Of a stretch of 64,000 nt of DNA, positions 63,817 to 64,000 are shown one piece after another; position 1 is the stretch's first letter; every line of letters starts with the position of its first letter. Where the stretch lies: the NCBI RefSeq assembly GCF_000971975.1, contig NZ_KQ040779.1, positions 141,338 to 205,337 of the forward strand, written 5' to 3'. The translations under genes were made by a program, and so were the position numbers. The notes beneath the pieces were generated by a model, which saw only the letters and a list, made by a program, of their open reading frames with translations, ran no database searches and was not told the origin of the DNA. This DNA is from Paenibacillus algorifonticola. GTDB lineage: Bacteria; Bacillota; Bacilli; Paenibacillales; Paenibacillaceae.

Positions 63817-64000
63817 TTAAATCGCTGGCATAACGTTTCCGCCATTGACCGGCACATACGCCCCCGTAATGAAGCTGGACAGCTCGGAGGCCAGAAAAAC
63901 GACTGTGTTGGCAATTTCCTGATCGCTTCCCCGCCGCTTCAGCGGCACATTTTTCTCATAGCCTTCATTGCGCTCGCTGCCTGTCGCACGATCCCGGTCG
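63817..64000 (-). CDS. SDR-family oxidoreductase, C-terminal part only
   Basis: The last ~60 codons of a gene that continues beyond the right edge. Classical SDR C-terminus: VPLKRRGSDQEIANTVVFLASELSSFITG followed by PVNGGN and the stop at 63817. Upstream catalytic motifs are outside the window. First gene of a unit with the RidA gene. Confidence 0.85.
   Translation of the reverse strand, partial: DRDRATGSERNEGYEKNVPLKRRGSDQEIANTVVFLASELSSFITGAYVPVNGGNVMPAI

Overview
The window reads as chromosome from a spore-forming, low-to-mid GC member of the Bacillota, most likely Paenibacillus or a close relative. This is inferred from strong AGGAGG-type ribosome sites, frequent TTG/GTG starts, a KinB-like sporulation kinase, bacilliredoxin, an S-layer-anchored phosphatase, B. 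subtilis-type xyl control and tandem Spo0A-like boxes. There are no rRNA or tRNA genes and no intact insertion sequence. No database search was run; all family names come from motifs and domain order.

Layout. 1-10,500 (minus): a two-gene secreted YD/RHS operon. A CBM-rich partner is translationally coupled to a giant RHS protein whose C-terminal pre-toxin and HINT region runs off the left edge. 10,740-13,050 (minus): a DeoR repressor and an orphan RbsA-type ABC ATPase. 13,200-22,000: chemoreceptor, orphan ParB-like protein, ABC-F protein, Gfo/Idh/MocA dehydrogenase, metallo-beta-lactamase-fold hydrolase, and a CvfC/YpgR-like HEAT protein. 22,400-25,320: secreted matrixin with an unknown partner, and a transglutaminase-like protein. 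25,560-28,310: an araC-mutY-eda operon. 28,460-36,190: cytochrome c, AcpS, an SDR pseudogene, bacilliredoxin-NadE, a hydrolase plus sensor kinase, and a flavoprotein. 36,390-41,670: PAS-XRE regulator and the xylBA/xylR locus with its operator and a cre site.

41,940-52,650 is an accessory region of foreign character. Its AT-rich first part is a two-gene operon: an ~864-residue protein with a divergent diadenylate-cyclase (DAC)-like domain and C-terminal TPR-like helices, followed by an alpha/beta-hydrolase-SAVED effector broken by an internal deletion and a frameshift. The pairing looks like a CBASS-like cyclic-nucleotide immune module with a DAC-type protein in place of a CD-NTase. It abuts a 5'-truncated SDR gene. 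Next come an AbrB/Doc toxin-antitoxin pair, a large S-layer metallophosphoesterase and a RepB/AEP-like primase, separated by two clear 3'-end fragments of the tmRNA gene (31 identical bases) and two covarying hairpins. This is the signature of repeated integration at ssrA, although no integrase and no intact ssrA are visible.

52,960-64,000 returns to ordinary chromosomal genes: azoreductase, an MFS and flavin monooxygenase pair, a GIY-YIG and DUF2087 pair, a PadR-regulated membrane protein, a lactonase and Fsr-like MFS operon, a LytTR protein with a perfect cre at its promoter, an aldose epimerase, and RidA next to a partial SDR.
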